Part shown: positions 31,441 through 43,270 of the stretch, one piece after another
How positions within the stretch are numbered: the first letter of the stretch is position 1
Layout: each line of letters begins with the position of its first letter
Origin: Lampris incognitus
Lineage: Eukaryota; Chordata; Actinopteri; Lampriformes; Lampridae
DNA length: 64,000 nt
Direction: 5' to 3'
Assembly: GCF_029633865.1 (NCBI RefSeq)
Contig: NC_079224.1
Coordinates: 18,131,126 to 18,195,125 of the forward strand
Made by a program: the position numbers and the translations under genes
Notes under the pieces: model-generated
What the model was told of the DNA's origin: nothing
Seen by the model: the letters and a program-made list of their open reading frames with translations, nothing else
Databases searched by the model: none

Positions 31441-31934
31441 ACAGGAAATGTTTGTAAGTAGTTGTAACAAAAAAAAAATATTGCAGTTATGTTTCAGCAA
31501 AGATGGCCTGATCAGGATGATTTCTTAGAAATGGAGAGTGGCCAAGGGAACACAGGCTTTTTATCTGCCTTCAACTCCCATGTGTAAGAAAGCAGTTTTT
31601 TTTAAGTGATTACTTGATCAGAAAGCAAGAACACACTTAAAATCCATTTTCTCAAATGGAAATGATTATTTGATGTTATTCAAATGAAGTCTTTATGACA
31701 GCTTTTTGTGAAATTTACAATTCAAATGAGAAGTGCATTTGCTATAAGTGAGCTGGTAAATAGACGTCTACATGAAACACTAAGCTGGGAATTTAATGAG
31801 TGATAGAGAATGTGTAAATTCATTCAACTAGTGGGGACACGGGAGCAACTCAGAAATAGTGATGTTTCATATTTTCTGTGCCAACAAGCTCTTCCATGAG
31901 CCTCTTCTCCATTGAGTAATGAATGGTAGATGGA
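31441..31934. other. No gene seen
   Basis: AT-rich DNA; no supportable feature. Confidence 0.4.
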
Positions 31935-31990
31935 TCACATTAACATAGCGCTTTTCTAGCTGCAACAGCCAGTCAAATTGCTTTATAATC

Positions 31991-32740
31991 AATCCCAGAA
32001 AGTTGAATCAGTTCATCTGGACACAACGTTTATTGGGAGAAACGTTTCATCACTCAAGCGACTTTGTTGGTCTCAACTGACTGCAGGTATCCCCCCCCCC
32101 CAACCTTATAAACAGCACAGTTGCATAATGATTGAAACCAACGATCGGTTTTGTATGCAAATTGCCGTCATTAACTAGAGTTACAATGGCCATGTGTACT
32201 ATTCACAGAGGATTGGGGAATAGTTGCAATCACAGCATTCTAAAGTGGTAACAGATGTACTCTTAGCCCCCCATCTCGTTCCAAGATGGTCATTCCCTCT
32301 TCACACAGATGGCCTCTTTGACTTGCCGTTCAAACCAGTGTTCCTCCTTATCAAGGATGTGCACATCCTCATCCTTGAAAGAGTGGCCACTGGCCTGTAA
32401 ATGGGTGTAGACCATGGAGTCCTGGCCTGACGTGTTAGCGCTCCTGTGTTGTGCCATCCTCTTCTCCAGCGTCTGTTTGATTTCCCCGATGTACAAGTCA
32501 CGGCAGTCCTCCCGGCACTTAGCAGCATAAACTACTATATTGCGCATATGAAACTGATTGTTGGTTTTGGTTGTTATGCAACTGTGCTGTTTATAAGGTT
32601 GGGGAGATACCTGCAGTCATTTGAGACTGACGAACTCACTTAGATATCTGATAAAAAGTTTCTCCCAGTAAACATGTCCAGATGAACTGATTCAACTTTC
32701 TGGGATTTGTTTACCTGGATTATTGAGCATGCATCAAGAC
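31991..32740 (-). mobile_element. Penelope-like retroelement, short copy with inverted ends
   Basis: The two ends are inverted copies of each other for about 150 bp: CAGAAAGTTGAATCAGTTCA at 31996 and its reverse complement near 32697, plus shared ATAAACAGCACAGTTGCATA. A GIY-YIG endonuclease fragment lies inside (next entry). The reverse transcriptase is missing. Inverted long repeats and a C-terminal GIY-YIG domain are hallmarks of Penelope-like elements. Confidence 0.8.
32290..32547 (-). pseudogene. GIY-YIG endonuclease domain of a Penelope-like element
   Basis: 85 codons: IVVYAAKCREDCRDLYIGEI then KQTLEKRMAQHRSANTSGQD, HLQASGHSFKDEDVHILDKE and HWFERQVKEAICVKRE. VVY stands at the GIY position and LYIGE at YIG; the arginine in KRMAQHR is the expected catalytic residue. 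This is the C-terminal nicking domain of Penelope-like elements. The frame is open but is only the last part of the ORF, with no RT upstream. Confidence 0.82.
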
Positions 32741-33175
32741 ACTTCACAATTAATGAATGCCTCACATTCACGCACGGCGCTGTCAACCATGCAAAGTAAC
32801 AACCAGCTCATCGGGGGCAGTTAGGGGTTAGGTTGTCTTGCTCGAGGACACCTCGAAATTTTTGCTAGGAACCGAGGGTTGAACCGGCAACCCTCCTGTT
32901 ACCAGATGTCCTGCTCTACCTCAGAGCCACTGTCATTTATGGGGGTCCTTTGCCATTTGGAATTTAATCAGTCCGACAAGATCCCATCTGGATATTGTTA
33001 AGCTTTGCCGTTTTATTGTTGAAGATGTGACAACTGATTCCAACCACTCACACCTGCATTAAGAGGGTAAAATTTGTATGTTTATGTGTGCATGTGTACA
33101 TCTTGGTGTATGTATTTCCGCGTAGATGTGCAGCTATGTGAGTGTGTGCTTGTTTATGCGGGAGCACAGGGGAAG

Positions 33176-33178
<3 letters not shown>

Positions 33179-33256
<78 letters not shown>
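33179..33256. repeat. (TG)39 microsatellite
   Basis: Uninterrupted TG dinucleotides over 78 bp. Cys/Val and Thr/His ORFs over it are artefacts. Confidence 0.97.
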
Positions 33257-33259
<3 letters not shown>

Positions 33260-33672
33260 TGCACACGAAAAGTAAATACTCAATGCTTCATTGGTCCCAA
33301 CCCCTATCTCTGTCAGTTCCAACTCATCACAGGAGAGAAACACCCACATAAATACAAGTCAGATATGCACAGCAGGGCAGCAAAAGCACATTTTTCACTC
33401 TCTGTTACTCTGGATTGACATTTCCATTGCTGGTTAAACACAGAAAAAAATAGTATCTTCATCTTATCGGTGTAAAGTCTCTCATGTTTTGAGATAACTG
33501 AACCACAAGTCTGCCCATCAAGGACAAAACAAAGAAATATGAGCACAGTAAAACTCTTCAGAAGCACTGGACTGAAACAACAGTCAACAGTTTGAGTGTC
33601 CGTCGTGATTCTTCTGTTTCTTTCCTGGGGGGGGCAGCTGCTAATCAAATGCTGCCTATTTACAGCTTCAGA

Positions 33673-33965
33673 AATATAGTGATCAAGTCAAGTTTATTTG
33701 TATAGCCCAAATTCACAATGTAGTCCCGAAGGGCTTTACAATCAGTACAATATACAACAATATACGACACACAACACTCTCTAAACCCGAGTGAGGAAAA
33801 ACTCCACAAGAAAAACCTTATCAGGAAAATAAATATGAATGAAATCTCAGAAAGAGCAACAGAGGAGGGATACCTCTTCCAGGACGGTCAGCAAAAGGTG
33901 CCAAATGCACAAATTACACAAAAATAACAGAATTATAATGTAACATCATAGACTACACAGAGGTA
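33673..33965 (-). repeat. L2-like 3' UTR, reversed
   Basis: AAGTCAAGTTTATTTGTATA then GCCCAAATTCACAATGTAGT, GAAGGGCTTTACAATC, GAGTGAGGAAAAACTCC. This is the 3' UTR type of fish L2-derived repeats in minus orientation. No ORF. Confidence 0.6.
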
Positions 33966-34007
33966 GGTAATGCAGAGTACATACAGTTAATGCATAAAAT
34001 TTTGTGA

Positions 34008-34385
34008 ATTCCCCCCCCCCCCTTTTCTCCCCAATTGTACCCGGCCAATTACCCCACTCTTCGGAGCCATCCCAGTTGCAGTTCCACCCCCTCTGCCGAT
34101 CCGGGGAGGGCTGCAGACTACCACATGCCTCCTCTGATACATGTGGAGTCGCCAGCCGCTTCTTTTCACCTGACAGTGAGGCGTTTCACCAGGGGGACGA
34201 AGCATGTGGGAGGATCGAACAGTTCCCCCTTCTCCCTTAACAGGCGCCCCGACTGACCAGAGGAGGCGCTAGTGCAGCGACCAGGACACATACCCACATC
34301 CGGCTTCCCTCCGGCAGACACGGCCAATTGTGTCTGTAGGGACGCCCGACCAAGCTGGAGGTAACACAGGGATTCAAACCCCCGA
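34008..34385 (-). repeat. tRNA-derived SINE, copy 2
   Basis: Reverse orientation, C-rich tail at 34010. Body blocks as in copy 1 (ACATGTGGAGTCGCCAGCCG, GGAGGCGCTAGTGCAGCGAC, GGACGCCCGACCAAGC). Cut before the tRNA-like start at 34385. Confidence 0.87.
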
Positions 34386-35159
34386 TTGCTTTGATTACTC
34401 TGATTTGATACATATTGAGGTGTTGTCTTAATGAAATTCTAAACTTTCTACAATTGCAATATATCGCAGTGTTTGTATTACCATAATATATCACAGTATG
34501 CTGAATCATGGCGTGTACTGTAATGCCATTCGTGTGTTTAATTGTTGAAAATATTGAGGGTCACACAAATTCTTAAGTCTCGAATGGCCATTTTGAATTT
34601 ATATATTGAAATCCTCTCCAAAGAACATAATTGTATTTTGTTCACTTTCATCATTAAGCTGTCCAGTGCTGCTCTATGTATAGAGTAGCTTATATCAACA
34701 ATAAAGCAAAACAGATTAGCAGAACTGCCACAGAGATATATTTTCTATTGTGCCATCAGAGCTCTTTTACTGTCTGTTATTTGGCTGCAGTCCTTGGCAA
34801 CCATTGTCGTCATTGTTACTGGCAATAATCAGGATATACATCCGTCCAATGAATTGGCAAACAATCTGGATGAAAAAAATTGTCCTTCGAACAGAGCCTA
34901 TCTTAATCAGAACAGGCCCATATTTGTTATTTTCCTGTCAAGGCTTCTATGCAATAGGTACAATGCTCATGAAGTTCATGTCCCATTGTTGTTATTTGTA
35001 TTGCCATCTTAAACTGCACTAATACATAGCCGGCCAACTTATCAATTGTCCCATTCTTCTAAAGAGGAAATTGTGGTGATACACAATTGAGGATAGATTC
35101 ACCAGGGGCTGCTGCTCCTTTAAGGCAGATGTTCAGAGTGCTGACGTAGGCACTGCTTA
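34386..35159. other. No gene seen
   Basis: AT-rich DNA downstream of the receptor gene. Confidence 0.4.
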
Positions 35160-35167
35160 GAATTTCC

Positions 35168-35686
35168 CAGAACCCTAGAAAGAGAGAGTTACGTCAATGA
35201 GGGGTCAGAACGCGAGAGGGTCACGTGGTTCATGTAGCTGCCGAATAATTCCAAACGAAACATGGCGGGTCATTTAAATGAACTGCTTAGCCGCGATTTC
35301 TGGTAACTACTAACCAATATTTTCAGATTTTTACATTTATGTATAGCTATCGATATATTCCAACATGACACATATTCTATGCGCATGTGTAGGAACATTA
35401 AAACTAATATTTTGTTTGAAATTGATGAGCTATCACGCTTTAAATTACATTGTTAATTTGATTCAAACGTGCTTGTAAAATGGTCATCATTAAAATGTCA
35501 ACTGTAGCTTCTTACCTGTAAATTAACCTTTGATCAATGCGAGAAACATACCTTCGCCATAGAAATCCTATTGCAACGGGTCGCACTGTTTGGAACTATC
35601 CGGGGCTCCCATGATCCACCATTGCTGTTAAATAATTGGCCCATTGACGTCTACGGAGTTGACGTAACTCTCTTTCTAGGGCTCTG
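35168..35686. mobile_element. MITE-like element with TIRs (hAT-type), in receptor 3' flank
   Basis: Terminal inverted repeats: CAGAACCCTAGAAAGAGAGA... at 35168 and ...CTCTCTTTCTAGGGCTCTG ending at 35686, about 30 bp with one substitution and a 2-bp length difference. CAG...CTG ends and a flanking 8-mer pair GAATTTCC/GAGTTTCA (6 of 8 the same) suggest hAT. No transposase inside; 519 bp. It lies about 165 bp past the receptor stop codon and may be part of the 3' UTR. Confidence 0.7.
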
Positions 35687-35850
35687 GAGTTTCACAGGAA
35701 GTGGAACCATGTTTTTGGCAGCCCAGCTGTTAGCTTGTGGCCACGAGAGATTGTGCTGTGTTGGTGTTGTTTTGTGTGGCGAGTAAATGGAATTGACTCG
35801 AATCGATCTCTCCGTCTCCTCATTCCGGCACTCCCACAAAATTGTCAAAT

Positions 35851-36234
35851 TTAATTCGCATCGTTGTTGTTGTTGTTGCCTTCCTCTGCAGCAACAAACT
35901 TGATCTCGGCATTGGCGGTCCTGGAAGTGTTGGTGCCATCTCTGACCTTGTGTTTGAATAGAAAAGGGAAAGTCCTCTTGAAGGACTTTTGGAAACTGGC
36001 TCCCATGAAACCATAGACAATTGGGTTGACAGAGGAGTTGGCATAAGACATACAGTTGGCCCATGTCTTGATCTTGTAGGTGGCATAATTGGGCCGGTAG
36101 TTAGGATAGAAGGACTGAAAGAGGACAAAGAACTGGATGGGACCCCAGCAGACTGTGAACAGTAGGACAATAACCACCACCATCTTTGAGACTTTGCTCC
36201 GTATGCTGAGTGTCCTCTCAGACAACTGGTTGAC
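35851..36234 (-). CDS. kiss1r: Kisspeptin receptor, last coding exon
   Basis: Begins after a CTATCACAG acceptor and ends with a stop at 35851. 127 codons: end of the third intracellular loop (SERTLSIRSKVSKMVV), TM6 with VLLFTVCWGPIQFFVLFQ (the CWxP toggle motif as CWGP), extracellular loop 3, TM7 with WANCMSYANSSVNPIVYGFM (NPxxY as NPIVY) and a cytoplasmic tail ending in an Asn-rich stretch after EIKFVAAEEG. The receptor couples kisspeptin binding to Gq signalling in GnRH control. The tail wording suggests the teleost kissr2 (kiss1rb) paralogue, from memory and not tested. Phase 0 entry fits the exon upstream. Confidence 0.9.
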   Translation of the reverse strand, partial: VNQLSERTLSIRSKVSKMVVVIVLLFTVCWGPIQFFVLFQSFYPNYRPNYATYKIKTWANCMSYANSSVNPIVYGFMGASFQKSFKRTFPFLFKHKVRDGTNTSRTANAEIKFVAAEEGNNNNNDAN

Positions 36235-36637
36235 CTGTGATAGAAGAAAGAAAGAGGCGCAGACATGAGACAAGAGAGGGATTACACTTTGGAGAATAGA
36301 AAAGAGCAAAAGACTACAATGAAGAGATGAAGAAAATACAAGACGACAGAGAAGAGCAGAAGAGGAGAAAGGAAAAGAGAAGCAGAGGGATGAGAATACA
36401 AAGGAAAGGAGAAGCAGAGGGACGATAAGAGAAGAGAGAAGACTAAACAAAACAAGAGAAACCCAGAGTGAAGAACCAAAGGGAATAAGTTTAAAAGTTT
36501 GCTTTTTATTTATGTTTTTATTAGGCAGCATTTTTTGTGTCAGTTAAAACCAGAGTACCATGAACTCTGCACCTGCTGGCCACAGTAAGCTGAATTTGAT
36601 TAAAAAGTCAAGTAAAAGAGAATTACAAAATTGTTGT

Positions 36638-37055
36638 TTGTTTCCCCCCCTTTTTTCTCCCCAATTGTATCCTGGCAATTACCCCACTCTTCTGAGCTGT
36701 CCTGGTCATTGCTCCACCCCCTCTGCCGATGGGGAGGGTTGCAGACTGCCACATGCTTCCCCCGGTACATGTGGAGTCGCCAGCCGCTTCTTTTCACCTG
36801 ACAGTGAGGCATTTCGCCAGGGGGACGTAGCGTGTGGGAGGATCACGCTATTACTCTCAGTTACCCCTCCCCTGAACAGGCGCCCCGGCTGACCAGAGGA
36901 GGCACTAGTGCAGCGACCAGGACACATACCCACATCCGGCTTCCCTCCCACAGACACAGCCAATTGTGTCTGTAGGGACGCCCGACCAAGCCGGAGGTAA
37001 CAATGGGGACTTGATGTTGGTAGGCAATGGAATAGACCGCTACGCCACCCAGATA
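36638..37055 (-). repeat. tRNA-derived SINE, copy 3 (in receptor intron)
   Basis: Full copy in reverse: C/T-rich tail (36641), body, and the tRNA-like head ending TAGACCGCTACGCCACCCAG. Lies in the 1.6-kb intron between the last two coding exons, in the same orientation as the gene. Confidence 0.88.
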
Positions 37056-37849
37056 CAAGATTGTTGTTTTTGTTGAAGAATAACTAAACCCTAGACCATT
37101 TTAGTGAGTTTGCTGACATCTACGGGTTAAAAACCATGTAAAAGTCAAAAACATGGCAGGCTGGTCTTGGTACTCTGATGTTAGCATAGCAGGATAGACA
37201 CAGCTGCAGATAATAACACTAAAAATGTCTATCAGTGCTGGTAGGTGTGCAGAAGAAGAGAAACATGTCTGAATGGCTGGTCTGGCATAAATAAAGGTTG
37301 TAATTTACGTCTTTACAAAGTTGCTAAATTCACTATAAACAAAAAAGTAGGATTAACCTTCTTAAACCTTCTTAACCACTTCCTTATCCAGGCTTGATTA
37401 CTTTTCATTCAACTTTTAAGTCTTGCGCGAGTGAGACCAAGAGCAAAGTATTACCTAATTTTTAGGATTTTTCATGTACTTATGACAATGTTAGTTATGA
37501 AAAATTGTTCATGTTAAGCTAATGAGTGAAAAGTGTTAATGATGGGCATCAGGGAGGGTGGTATTTCCCTTCTTGTGAGGAGAGATTTTAATGATCCTGA
37601 TAGACGTCCAGCTATTGAGCAAGGATAAGCTAAAATCACCATTCAATATACCTTCAAACTACACTCACAGACATAAAAGAAGATATCCAACAGATTGTCT
37701 GACTTGATGCAAGTTAGACACAGTACTGAACTATCCCTTTAAGTACATCAGCAAGAGAATGTATCAAAAAGGGCATTTGATTGCATATAAATATTCAGGA
37801 TTTCAACTTTGAGTTATGTTATGATAAATTAAGATAATATCGTTGTTAC
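37056..37849. other. Receptor intron sequence, nothing recognised
   Basis: Rest of the intron (36235-37849) between the last two coding exons. No repeat or ORF I can name. Confidence 0.6.
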
Positions 37850-38088
37850 CTGGTAGTTGTTATCTACAGGCTCTACCGTTGGCTGGCCCACCCTCTTCAC
37901 CATCAGTGTGTAGCAGAAGGAGATAGTAAGGACGGGGAGCAGGTAGGCAGCTATAAACTGGTAGAGAATGAAGGCCCTCTCATGTGTCTTTGAGGGAAAT
38001 CTCTCCATGCAGTATTGCCTGGGACCATACCAGTATCCCTCCTCAATACGCTGGTACATGAAAATGGGAGTAGACAGGATGAAGGAGC
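37850..38088 (-). CDS. kiss1r: Kisspeptin receptor, coding exon 4
   Basis: 239 bp between a TTACCCAG acceptor and a CAG/GTAACA donor. Opens in phase 1 (completing a Gly codon) and closes in phase 0. Encodes the end of TM4 (SFILSTPIFMYQRIEEGYWY), extracellular loop 2 with the conserved Cys of the TM3 disulfide (GPRQYCMERFPSKTHERAF), TM5 (LYQFIAAYLLPVLTISFCYT) and the start of loop 3 (LMVKRVGQPTVEPVDNNYQ). The ECL2 and TM5 wording is specific to kisspeptin receptors. The frame is intact. Confidence 0.92.
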
Positions 38089-38198
38089 CTGGGTAAGGAG
38101 AATAACTAAATTAGATTTGTTGAAAGTAATATTTTCTCAGGGGTGAAGTGATAATTTTTACCTATCCTAAATTAAACGGGGGTCAGCAAAACTCTGAC

Positions 38199-38334
38199 CT
38201 ATCCAAATGCAGATGCTGACAATCATCGCAACTCTTGGTGTGCGGTGGCGGAGGGACTTGAGAGGGTAGACAGTGACATAACAGCGGTCTCCACTCATGG
38301 CGGTCAGGGTGATACAGGTAGCTTGCACTGTCAC
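38199..38334 (-). CDS. kiss1r: Kisspeptin receptor, coding exon 3
   Basis: 136 bp from a CTTCCTAG acceptor to an ATAG/GTCAGA donor; phase 0 in, phase 1 out. Encodes TM3 end and intracellular loop 2: [20 protein letters not shown] then [20 protein letters not shown] and ICIWIG of TM4. The E/DRY position reads DRC (human KISS1R has DRW), so the third residue is not the rhodopsin-family Tyr. The intron to the next exon is only 110 bp (38089-38198), while the one upstream is 15.9 kb. Confidence 0.92.
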
Positions 38335-38724
38335 CTAGGAAGGGTAAGCCAACATATTACATGCGTGAAGCAAATAATTACACACACATCCACAAACACA
38401 TGCGCAGCCAACCTTGTGTGCACACATGCAGGTGTTTACCTTCAGAGAGGTCAGAAGGCAGGGTCACAAAGGGTTGCGGGTCTTAGTGTCTCCGACAGAC
38501 ACTGAGGAGACCTCAGGTAATGTGTTTATAGCTTATCTATTGCTAAGCGGGATAATGTGCTGGATTGTTTCAACTTGTCTCCAACCAGCACATACTTATT
38601 AAAAATGGGGAGGAGATGGAGGTGGGAGAATTAGTCATGTCTCTGTGGACAGGAAGATTCATCTCTGACTCTGACAGTTTGTCACTTTTTGGGTCAATAC
38701 ACAGCACACAAAATGTTTTTTTTA

Positions 38725-39150
38725 ACCTCCTTTTTCTCCTCAATTGTATCTGGCCAGTTACCCCACTCTTTTGAGCCATCCCGGTCACTGCTCCACTCCC
38801 TGTGCTGATCCGGGGAGGGCTGCAGACTACCACATGCCTCCTCTGATACATGTGGAGTCGCCAGCTGCTTCTTTTCACCCGACAGTGAGGAGTTTCGCCA
38901 GGGGAACGAAGCGTGTGGGAGGATCATGCTATTCCCCCCAGTTCCCGCTCCCCTCCCGAACAGGCGCCCCAACCGACCAGCGGAGGTGCTAGTGCAGTGA
39001 CCAGGACACATACCCACATCCCACCTGCAGACACGGCCAATTGTGTCTGTAGGGACACCCAACCAAACCAGAGGTAACACAAGGATTCGAACCAGCAATC
39101 CCCGTGTTGATCGGCAACGGAATAGACTGCTACGCTACCCGGACACCCAC
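38725..39150 (-). repeat. tRNA-derived SINE, copy 4
   Basis: Full copy in reverse, tail at 38725 (CTCCTTTTTCTCCTCAATTG), head ending ACTGCTACGCTACCCGGACA at 39145. Within intron 2, gene-sense orientation. Confidence 0.88.
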
Positions 39151-42100
39151 ACAGAATGTATTTTACACAGAGAGTGGCAGCTTGTTGTATATACCAGACA
39201 CTGACTATAGGCGTGGAGTATCTGGACATGTCTCTCTATATGTAACAACCTTAAATGACTAAACACCTATTTTCATTTGGATAATTCAGGGGCAAAACTA
39301 TTTTCATTTGAAAAGTGATCTTTAAATGTGTCATCTCTGTGATTACTGTTACGTCTATGAGAAGACACAAGTATTGGCTGCTAGATGGTATGAAGCCTAA
39401 ATGGTTCTAAGATATGATGCATGTGGTTCTAAAGTGTATTCCTCCAATGTATTTTTGTGGTAGCCACAAGTGCTGAGCAGAAAAAACAGACCAAACAGCA
39501 AAAATATACTTTGCCTCCACACATATTTTGCACAGAATTGTGGCTGATGTAAAACAAGGGTGCCCAATTGGAGCTGGCAACGTCTTTCTGCATGTTGTGC
39601 AAAGCCAAACTAACTTTCTGCCCACTGATGTCAAATCACCACAGAAACTTTGGCAGTATATCACCAACTGGGCTGGGGTCTGAAGTGCCATAGGGAGGGA
39701 AAATTCAACTGAAAGGGCGATAAAATGTTTTTATTTTTATTTTATTGTTTTATTCAGTAAAAATATTTTGAGAAGATTATCTCAGCCGGTGTTGAAATTA
39801 TGTCAGTTTTGATAGGCTTCAGCATGTAGGCACCTGCAGCTCAGAAAAATGCTTACAGGTTTAATTATACTTTAAAGGCCAAACGTTGTCAGTAAATGGT
39901 TGGGCGTCTGTGCTAGCAGTGCTAGAGCCTTTTTAAAACCATACTTTCGTATTCAAAACAAGCTAAAAACGTGAACCAGTAACTAAATAAATACATAGTT
40001 AAAAAAAGATGCGTTATCAAAATTAAACAATACATACAGCGTACAGCATAAAAATCAGTTCACTAAATAAATCATAAATAGTAAATTTTGCATCCAGTAG
40101 TAGTAATAGTAGTAGTGGGTGGGTATCCACCCAAATTTTGCATCCATAAATAGTAAACTTTGCAGCCTTCTCTTCTGCAAAGATGAAGATAATGCTGAAG
40201 GTCCACCTAAACTATGGGACTTATGTAAACCACTAAAGCGCCACAGTTTCTGCACTAATGAACGGGTAGAGAGAATGATGCTCCAGGAGAGACCAGATGA
40301 GACATTCACCCCTTAACTGCTAAAACTGGAATCCAACTTGGCACCAGCGTTGCTGATGAACGCTGCACCCTGTCTGAGACATGTCCAGTTTCTGTCTCTT
40401 AGTGAGGAGTAACGGAGAAACACAAGCATCTGCTTGATACTCAAGAGGACCAGCCTCTACTTCTAATTATCTCAACAATATGGTGAGGCTTCCCTAATGA
40501 GCTCTCATTAGCAACTTACTCACTGAAGCTTTTGAGGAGAGAAAAGGGAGAGATGGAGGAATATGAAGGACATGAGATATGCCGGGAGAGGTTGTTACTG
40601 TGCTTGAAATAAGATCTTTTAATTAACATTCGAACAGATAATCCAATTTAGAGTTTGATTAGGCTGAAGGGTGTTTAACTGAATTCAAGCACCTGACAGC
40701 ATTGCTAATTGAAGTCCAATAGTTCAAAAATAAATTTCAAATTATTCACTAGAATAATTCAAAGATTTTACATGTACCTGAGAAGCATTTTAGACATATT
40801 TTAAATTATAAATTATTATTTTAATTTAATTATTTAATAATTAAAATAATTTAATTCATTTAACAAATTTAAATTTAAAATATACATTTATATTTTGACG
40901 GGTGATTTTGCCAAACTGTATTTTTCAGTTCACATATTTGGTTCATAAATATCAATAAAAAAATAATTTAACATTGGCAAAAAATATCACAAACAAACAT
41001 TTTGATTGGCTCAACTTGAACTTTCACACACATCTATCACGTATGGTCCTATCTTTATACAGTATAAATTGCTCAATTTATGTTGGATTTTGGTAATTAG
41101 ATTTTTATCCAACATCAAACTGAGACAATGATTTCATGTGGCAATAGTGAAGATTCCAGTTATTTTCAAAGATTCAGATATTTGAACTAGATGGCTGTTG
41201 ATTTCTTGTCCTGATCTTTCCTCTTACATGTGTTGACATGGATATAATACAGAATAAGACAGAAAATAAGGAAACATATGGTAACATTTTTGGGAAGGCA
41301 TGCCTATTGTTTCAAAAAGAAAGGTCATAAGAGTAATGCTTTATAAGGAATGAATGTTTTTTCCCTTGGAATCTGTGCAGCAGAGAGGGGAAGAAGGGGT
41401 CAAAAGTTCTCCACATCTCTTATAAATTACTCCCCATACCCACACTCACTCAGACACGTCCTCTCTCTCTCTCTCTGAAGTTAGCACCCATTACCCACCC
41501 ACCTGGCTTTCAAAGCACCATGACAGTGATCCAAAGGATGTGATATATTTTGAGAGACAGAGAAAGAGAGGGATTTTAATGATATATAAGAGAAAGAGAG
41601 GGATTTTATTCAAGCAACACCATTGAACATTAAAGAAGTGGGCAAGCTGATAAGAGGAATTGGCATACCCTCAACCTGACGGATGCCCACTGCCCTTGGA
41701 CAAGTCAGATTGTAATCTTTATGTAAAAACACAGAAAAATATATTCATATGATGAAACAGATAGTGTGTTTAACAGCAAAATGACTTTGTGTCCTCCTTT
41801 TCTCTCATTTGTCCAGTTGGTTTGGCTTTTTGTGAATGACCTAATAACCATTTCTGAAAATCTAGTTTCTCTGTAGACCATATTATCTATAACCCCCAGG
41901 AAACCATCAAAGGACTGTCTTTGCACAATGGTTGAGTCTGTTCTGCAAAATGTTCGTTTTACACAATTGGCAATGCATTATGTTGTGTAAGTGTGTGGGT
42001 TGGGCACAGACAATGCATGATGCAAAAAAGAAAAAAAATCAATATTTCATTTTACAAATTAATTTTATGATAGGTAAAACATTTTCCAGCCCTTTGGCCA

Positions 42101-42559
42101 AACAGTTGTCTGTGAAAATTGCTTGTGAGAAAAGAGACAAACTATTCGAGTCTATTAAATTTTTTTAAAAAAGGCGGGGGGGTGCAGATAATGCGCATAT
42201 TCACTGGACACCATGGAACAATACAACAGAAAATGTTGATAACAGTCATAATAGTTAAGGAAGAAAATCGACATCTATACTAAAAAATTACTCTTTTAAT
42301 AGCTCTACTAATAATACCTTGAACATTGCACTACTCAATATATTGGATTTGGATTTGGTTGCTCCATGAGTCAGTCAACAGAAGATGTACAAGTACAAAA
42401 TAAGCACTGCAGCTCTTCAAGACTACTAATATGCTTAATCAAACCTGAAGAAGGTTATAATATAGTTGATGTTAAAGCTTCAGGTCATTCACATTGGCTG
42501 GATTGAGAATTTAAAGAAAAACAACCCCTCTCACTGGGTGGCCAGGACCTCTTTTTTTA
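39151..42559. other. Intron sequence, no gene seen
   Basis: AT-rich DNA with a short (AGT)n near 40096 and (CT)n near 41460. No ORF with domain support. Nothing identified as a transposon by eye. Confidence 0.45.
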
Positions 42560-42638
<79 letters not shown>

Positions 42639-42655
42639 TTCTTTCTTTCTTTCTT
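42560..42655. repeat. (TTTC)n microsatellite
   Basis: About 95 bp of TTTC/CTTT tetranucleotides with one interruption. The Phe/Leu/Ser ORF across it is an artefact. Confidence 0.95.
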
Positions 42656-42724
42656 TTTTTTGACAGCTAATCACAACTAAAAGCAAGCCAAATTGTCTTT
42701 TTCCACTGTAGTTACACTTAATCA

Positions 42725-43270
42725 GAAATGTCCCCTGCCTGTTGTTCCACTTTCAGTGCCAGTTACTTTGCAGAATTCTTTACATGTAAAACGTCTCAGA
42801 TCAGAAAGGGCATCACTGACTCCACTCGCCATCAAGGGGAACATTTAACAGGTCACTTTACCGCAACAATAAGGGCTATCTGCTCACTTACCAATTTCAA
42901 TGCCCTCTTCCTTGAGACCCTGTCTAAATTGGTCATGGAATCTAAGGCCACAGCCTGCGTACAAGAGCTGATCCCTGCCAAGCTCGTTAAAGAATTGCTC
43001 CTGATTTCAAGTGGCTATGTTATTATAAACTCAGTCTCTCTCCACCAGCACCGTTCCCTGATTATTAAAAACAGCTACTATCAAAATCTTAATCAAGAAA
43101 CTTTATGTTGACTCTGAAATGTTGAATAATCATAGGGCTGTATCCAACCTCCCCTACATGTTTAGGATACTCGAGAAGGCTGTAGCAGACCAGCTTGTCA
43201 CATATCTGTCAGAAAACAATCTTTTTGACACATTCTTATCTGGTTTCGGGACTCTTGACTGCACTAAGAT
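42725..43270 (+). pseudogene. L2-type LINE ORF2 fragment (N-terminal RT)
   Basis: Plus strand: NFNALFLETLSKLVMESKAT, CVQELIPAKLVKELL, then after a frame shift NHRAVSNLPYMFRILEKAV, ADQLVTYLSENNLFDTFLSG and F. These correspond to the linker and first RT motifs (N-R-ISNLPF-SKILEK-V) of L2 LINEs. It ends at a 13-bp G run near 43287. No catalytic box. Confidence 0.72.

Larger units (their letters stand above)
31935..32935 (-). repeat. SINE-like repeat split by a Penelope-like insertion
   Basis: 31935-31990 (CATAGCGCTTTTCTAGCTGC) and 32745-32935 (CTCACATTCACGCACGG, CCAGCTCATCGGGGGCAGTT, GGGTTGAACCGGCAACCCTC) are two parts of one repeat in reverse orientation; the same repeat is present uninterrupted in forward orientation at 46197-46437. 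A Penelope-like segment lies between the parts. Confidence 0.6.

Noticed and set aside
33048..33418. ORFs of Cys/Val or Thr/His repeats over the TG tract
   Set aside because: Pure translation of a dinucleotide microsatellite. The same applies to 52933-53523.
35651..36064. 137-codon minus-strand ORF overlapping the receptor's last exon
   Set aside because: Shadow frame of the receptor exon.
42466..42663. Phe/Leu/Ser-rich ORF
   Set aside because: Translation of the TTTC tetranucleotide array.
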